Part shown: positions 30,976-34,275 of the stretch, one piece after another
Numbering within the stretch: the first letter of the stretch is position 1
How the letters are laid out: the number at the start of each line of letters is the position of its first letter
DNA from: an uncultured Bacillota bacterium
Lineage (GTDB): Bacteria > Bacillota_I > Bacilli_A > Erysipelotrichales > Erysipelotrichaceae
DNA: 34,275 nt
NCBI GenBank assembly: GCA_949298975.1
Contig: CASFYR010000007.1
Location: 1-34,275 of the forward strand
Reading direction: 5' to 3'
Made by a program: the position numbers and the translations under genes
The notes under the pieces: generated by a model
Databases searched by the model: none
The model's input: the letters and a program-made list of their open reading frames with translations, nothing else
Told to the model about the DNA's origin: nothing

Positions 30976-33314
30976 ACCTCGCGGAACTAAAAGTCGGCGA
31001 TATTGCCGTGATCGAAGAGATCAAAGCCAATGAAATCAATCTGTATAAGCATATTTTAGATATGGGTTTAACCAAAGGGGTCGAAGTAACAATGATCAAA
31101 ATGGCGCCGCTGGGCGATCCGATTGAGATCAAAATCCGCGGCTATTCGCTTACGATCAGAAAAGATGATGCCAAAAACATCACGGTCCGACCAGTCAAAG
31201 AAACCAGATCCGACAAAAAAACTTCTGTCTATATGCCAGTCAGCGATCATCCCCGAAAAGGTGAAAGAAAAACGATCAGCCGACGCCTTTTGAATGAAAG
31301 CGAACATTTGACTTTTGCCCTGGTGGGCAATCAGAATTCCGGCAAAACGACCCTTTTTAATCAGCTGACCGGATCAAACCAGCATGTCGGCAATTTTCCC
31401 GGGGTAACCGTTGATGCCAAAAGCGGAACGATCATTAATCATCCGCAATTAGAGGTAGTTGACTTGCCGGGCATATATTCTTTATCGCCTTATACCAGCG
31501 AAGAGATCGTTACAAGGGAGTTTATCCTAAAAAACCGCCCGGATGCAATTATCAATATCATCGATGCTACCAATATCGAACGCAATCTCTATTTGACTTT
31601 ACAGCTTTTGGAATTAGGATGCCCGATGGTCATTGCATTAAACATGATGGATGAAGTCAAACAAAACCACGGCAGCATTGATGTTAATACTTTGGAGGCA
31701 ATCTTAAGCGTACCAGTCGTACCGATCTCCGCAATAAAAAATGAAGGCATCAACGAACTGGTCGATCATCTGGTCCATGTCGCCCTTGACAACGAAAAAC
31801 CGGACCGGATCGATTTTTGTCCTAATGACAATTCTGCCAAAGGAGCGGTACACCGCACGATCCATTCCATCGAACACATTATCGAGGATCACGCAGCAAA
31901 TGCCGGACTGTCCTTGCGGTTTGCCGCCAGTAAACTGGCCGAAAAGGATGAACTTATCCAAAACGCCCTTGATCTTGCTGAAAACGAGCGCAAAACTCTC
32001 AATCACTTAATAAAACAAATGGAAGATGAAAGCGGGATGGAGGCGATGGCGGCGGTCGCTGACATGCGTTTTGCCTTCATTGAAAACTTATGTGCCATTA
32101 CGACCAAAAAACCTAGTGAGTCCAAAGAAAGACTCCGATCAGTCAGGATCGATAGTGTTTTGACTGGGAAATATACCTCGATCCCTGCCTTTATTGCCGT
32201 CATGGCCCTTGTCTTTTATTTGACTTTCGGCGTATTTGGCAATACTCTTTCCGAATGGCTAGAAACGGCGATCAGCATTTTAAGCAATCAGGTCGACTCC
32301 TGGCTGACCGTATGGCAGATCAATCCTGTCGTCCATTCGCTTATCATTGATGGAATTTTCAGCGGTATCGGCAGCGTTTTGAGTTTCTTGCCGATCATCG
32401 TCATCTTATTTGTCTTTCTTTCAATTTTAGAAGACAGCGGCTACATGGCAAGAGTTGCCTTTGTTATGGATAAGATCTTAAGAAAGATCGGACTTTCCGG
32501 CTGCAGTTTTGTTCCGATGCTGATAGGCTTTGGCTGTTCGGTACCGGCCATTATGGCAACCAGAACCCTGCCTTCAAGGCGGGATCGGATTATGACGATC
32601 CTGTTGGTTCCCTTTATGTCCTGCAGCGCTAAACTGCCGATCTATGCCCTATTCACTGCGGTATTCTTCCCAGAACATCAGGTACTGATTATGCTCAGTC
32701 TTTATCTTTTAGGAATCGTCGTCGGTATCATCTTTGCCCTGTTGCTTAAAAACAGCTGTTTCAAAGGTGAGCCGGTGCCGTTTGTCATGGAACTGCCTAA
32801 TTATCGTCTGCCGGGTTTAAAGAGCGTCTATCTCTTGGTCAAAGATAAAGCGATGGATTTTATCACCCGGGCTTTTACGGTTATCTTTATTGCTGCGATC
32901 ATTATCTGGTTTTTGGAAAGTTTTGATATTCGCTTAAACTATGTAGCCGACTCTTCCACCAGCATTTTAGCCAATATCGGCGGTCTGATCGCCCCGATCT
33001 TCCGCCCGCTTGGATTTGATGACTGGCGGATATCGACGGCATTAATAACCGGATTCAGCGCCAAAGAAAGCGTAGTCAGCACCCTTGGCATTTTAGTCGG
33101 CGATAATGTCGATAATATCCGCCACTTATTTACAACTTTAAGTGCCTATTCGTTTTTGGCCTTTACTCTGCTTTATACCCCATGTGTGGCAACGATTGCA
33201 ACTATTAAGAAAGAGTTGGGATCAAAAATGGCGGTAACGATCGTGATCGGCCAGTGCGCGATTGCTTATCTTATCGCTTTTCTGACCTATAATCTATTAA
33301 ATCTTATTTTTTGA
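30972..33314 (+). CDS. feoB: FeoA-FeoB fusion, ferrous iron transporter
   Basis: A 780-residue protein that imports Fe2+. Residues 1-75 are an SH3-like FeoA domain; residues 110-280 are the FeoB G-protein domain with G1 GNQNSGKTT (119-127), G3 DLPG (164-167) and G4 NMMD (224-227). The rest is a membrane channel of about eight to ten segments with CSFVPMLIGFGCSVPAIMATR and its Gate-type cysteines. FeoA and FeoB are usually separate genes. ATG overlaps the dehydratase stop (ATGA), so iron import is co-translated with two iron-sulphur proteins. No FeoC is present. Confidence 0.93.
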   Translation: MNLAELKVGDIAVIEEIKANEINLYKHILDMGLTKGVEVTMIKMAPLGDPIEIKIRGYSLTIRKDDAKNITVRPVKETRSDKKTSVYMPVSDHPRKGERKTISRRLLNESEHLTFALVGNQNSGKTTLFNQLTGSNQHVGNFPGVTVDAKSGTIINHPQLEVVDLPGIYSLSPYTSEEIVTREFILKNRPDAIINIIDATNIERNLYLTLQLLELGCPMVIALNMMDEVKQNHGSIDVNTLEAILSVPVVPISAIKNEGINELVDHLVHVALDNEKPDRIDFCPNDNSAKGAVHRTIHSIEHIIEDHAANAGLSLRFAASKLAEKDELIQNALDLAENERKTLNHLIKQMEDESGMEAMAAVADMRFAFIENLCAITTKKPSESKERLRSVRIDSVLTGKYTSIPAFIAVMALVFYLTFGVFGNTLSEWLETAISILSNQVDSWLTVWQINPVVHSLIIDGIFSGIGSVLSFLPIIVILFVFLSILEDSGYMARVAFVMDKILRKIGLSGCSFVPMLIGFGCSVPAIMATRTLPSRRDRIMTILLVPFMSCSAKLPIYALFTAVFFPEHQVLIMLSLYLLGIVVGIIFALLLKNSCFKGEPVPFVMELPNYRLPGLKSVYLLVKDKAMDFITRAFTVIFIAAIIIWFLESFDIRLNYVADSSTSILANIGGLIAPIFRPLGFDDWRISTALITGFSAKESVVSTLGILVGDNVDNIRHLFTTLSAYSFLAFTLLYTPCVATIATIKKELGSKMAVTIVIGQCAIAYLIAFLTYNLLNLIF

Positions 33315-33339
33315 GCAGAATTATCTGCTCTTTTATAAT
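33311..33339 (+). promoter_or_regulatory. Promoter of the SagB-type gene, overlapping the feoB terminator
   Basis: TTGAGC (33311-33316) and TATAAT (33334-33339) with a 17-bp spacer that consists of the feoB terminator hairpin. Confidence 0.55.
33313..33334 (+). terminator. Terminator of the feoB operon
   Basis: Seven-bp perfect stem (GAGCAGA / TCTGCTC) with loop ATTA and four T, starting inside the TGA stop codon. Confidence 0.75.
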
Positions 33340-33367
33340 ATAATACCGTTAAGAGAGGTAATAGATT

Positions 33368-34180
33368 ATGGAGCAAGAATTATACGATAAACTTATCAAA
33401 GAAGGACGAACTTTTATGCATCGCATGCACAGCGACTTAGACTGGCAAAGCGATCAGGAACTAAAGAAACCGCAGCCACCGCTGACAAAAGCCGCAATGA
33501 GCGACAGGATCACTGATTTGCCTAAAAATTTCAAAGGATTGGCTAAAGACAGTAATCTGACGCAACTTTTAATAAAGCGGAAATCCAGCCGGGTCTATAC
33601 CAAAGAAGACATCGATCTCTCTTCTCTTTCCTATCTTTTATGGGCAACTCAGGGAGTCAAAGCGATCAGAGGCAATAATTATGCTACATTGCGTACCGTA
33701 CCAAGCGGCGGCGCCCGTCATCCGTTTGAAACATATCTCATCGTCAGACAGTGTTCCGATATCCCCGGCGGTCTTTATCAGTATCTGCCGATGACTCATC
33801 AGCTCTCATTCATCAAGACCATCGAAAACCTCGATGAAACGATTGATCGGAGCGTATGTAATCAAACATGGGTCACAAAAGCCAATTTCCTGTTTATTTA
33901 TACCTTCGTTGCTTATCGCTGTGAATGGCGTTATGGCATCGATGCCCATCGTCCGGCAATGATCGACCTTGGTCATATTGGTGAAAACCTCTATTTAGCA
34001 GCAGCGGCCTTAAATCTGGGAACTTGCGGTATTGCCGCCTTTGACGGCGATTACCTGAATAATCTGATCGGCCTTGACGGCGATGAAGAATTTACGGTCT
34101 ATGCCCAATCACTTGGCACAATAAGTCAAGACAATCAAAAAGCTGAAGACGCTTTCTATAATTTTCTCAAGGAAGAGTAA
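33368..34180 (+). CDS. SagB-type FMN nitroreductase-family dehydrogenase
   Basis: A 270-residue flavoprotein of the nitroreductase fold. KRKSSRVYTKEDIDLSSLSY around residue 70, then LLWATQG and the SagB-specific RTVPSGGARHPFETYLIV (FMN-binding Arg and Ser), identify the SagB/ThcOx group. RPAMIDLGHIGENLYLAAAALNLGTC near residue 200 is the C-terminal core. Members of azoline biosynthesis clusters oxidise thiazolines and oxazolines, but no cyclodehydratase or precursor peptide is encoded here, so this is a stand-alone member of unknown substrate. Shine-Dalgarno GAGAGG precedes the ATG. Single-gene unit with its own terminator. Confidence 0.85.
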   Translation: MEQELYDKLIKEGRTFMHRMHSDLDWQSDQELKKPQPPLTKAAMSDRITDLPKNFKGLAKDSNLTQLLIKRKSSRVYTKEDIDLSSLSYLLWATQGVKAIRGNNYATLRTVPSGGARHPFETYLIVRQCSDIPGGLYQYLPMTHQLSFIKTIENLDETIDRSVCNQTWVTKANFLFIYTFVAYRCEWRYGIDAHRPAMIDLGHIGENLYLAAAALNLGTCGIAAFDGDYLNNLIGLDGDEEFTVYAQSLGTISQDNQKAEDAFYNFLKEE

Positions 34181-34204
34181 AAACCTATCTGATGATAGGT
34201 TTTT
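34179..34204 (+). terminator. Terminator of the SagB-type gene
   Basis: Eleven-bp perfect stem (AAAAACCTATC / GATAGGTTTTT) with loop TGAT; it begins within the stop codon. Confidence 0.88.
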
Positions 34205-34212
34205 AAATTAAA

Positions 34213-34237
34213 AAGAATAGGCATAAAGCCTATTCTT
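34213..34237 (-). terminator. Terminator of a minus-strand gene entering from the right
   Basis: Ten-bp stem (AAGAATAGGC / GCCTATTCTT) with a 5-nt loop; on the minus strand it is followed by TTTAATTT. Confidence 0.7.
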
Positions 34238-34274
34238 CAACCCCGCCAGAGGTTACTTCTTCCGGCAGAGTTTT
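34230..34274 (-). CDS. Last codons of a minus-strand gene cut by the window edge
   Basis: The minus strand reads KTLPEEVTSGGVEE then TAG (34230-34232), with the stop inside a terminator hairpin as for other genes here. This frame is the only one of the three open up to the terminator. Fourteen residues are too few to name a protein. Confidence 0.4.
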   Translation of the reverse strand, partial: KTLPEEVTSGGVEE

Positions 34275-34275
34275 A

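Noticed and set aside
1-34275. CRISPR arrays, tRNA/rRNA genes, insertion sequences, prophage or integration sites
   Set aside because: No repeat-spacer pattern, cloverleaf, transposase, integrase or flanking direct repeats were seen in the intergenic regions, all of which are under 200 bp.

Overview
The window looks like chromosomal DNA of a low-GC Gram-positive anaerobe or fermenter (Bacillota). An Erysipelotrichia-type relative is my best guess. The reasons are a lipoprotein-type LivJ, a mannose-family PTS, a MurT/GatD pair, NrdI, 2-hydroxyacyl-CoA dehydratase activation proteins and a FeoA-FeoB fusion. This is inference from gene content, because no rRNA or other phylogenetic marker is present. 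I see no tRNA, rRNA, CRISPR array, insertion sequence, phage gene or attachment site. Genes are dense: the largest gap is about 180 bp, so no stretch over 300 bp lacks a gene.

Layout. 3-689: 3' part of a tyrosine phosphatase. 844-5972 (+): branched-chain amino acid ABC transporter livJHMGF, ending with a CBS-ACT sensor protein. 6040-7629 (+): CPA1 cation/proton antiporter. 7640-13524 (-): mannose-family PTS IIC-IID, then IIB, a membrane-anchored SIS protein, two more SIS proteins and a cytosolic beta-lactamase-fold hydrolase. 13707-16096 (+, divergent): PTS IIA and a HAD phosphatase fused to a PatB/MalY-type C-S lyase. 16179-19336 (+): a fourth SIS protein, then a small membrane protein, a neutral-ceramidase-like protein without signal peptide and another small membrane protein. 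19377-22470 (-): a fifth SIS protein, NagA and an MFS transporter. 22601-24675 (-): MurT and a degenerate GatD. 24827-25174 (-): NrdI. 25268-26719 (+): cytoplasmic alpha-amylase. 26805-33314 (+): two-gene acyl-CoA dehydratase activase/dehydratase system followed by FeoAB. 33368-34180 (+): SagB-type nitroreductase. A few codons of a further minus-strand gene are visible at the right edge.

How the parts fit. From 7.6 to 22.5 kb lies what seems to be one catabolic island for an amino-sugar or sugar conjugate. It has PTS import with phosphorylation, five SIS phosphosugar-binding proteins of the UPF0309/COG4821 type, a serine hydrolase of the fold used by muropeptide amidases, NagA deacetylase, a second transporter and a ceramidase-fold amidase candidate. 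No transcription regulator is encoded in the island. Several promoters carry palindromes or direct repeats that could bind an unlinked regulator. The substrate is not known from sequence.

The two most unusual items are these. First, the MurT/GatD pair: the glutaminase-like subunit contains no cysteine at all and has also lost the catalytic His, and MurT has Asn at the matching Asp. Second, the five-fold SIS family around one PTS, including a membrane-domain fusion. Terminators are tightly packed, often overlapping stop codons, and one palindromic -35 element appears to serve two divergent promoters (nrdI and the amylase, the latter predicted leaderless).
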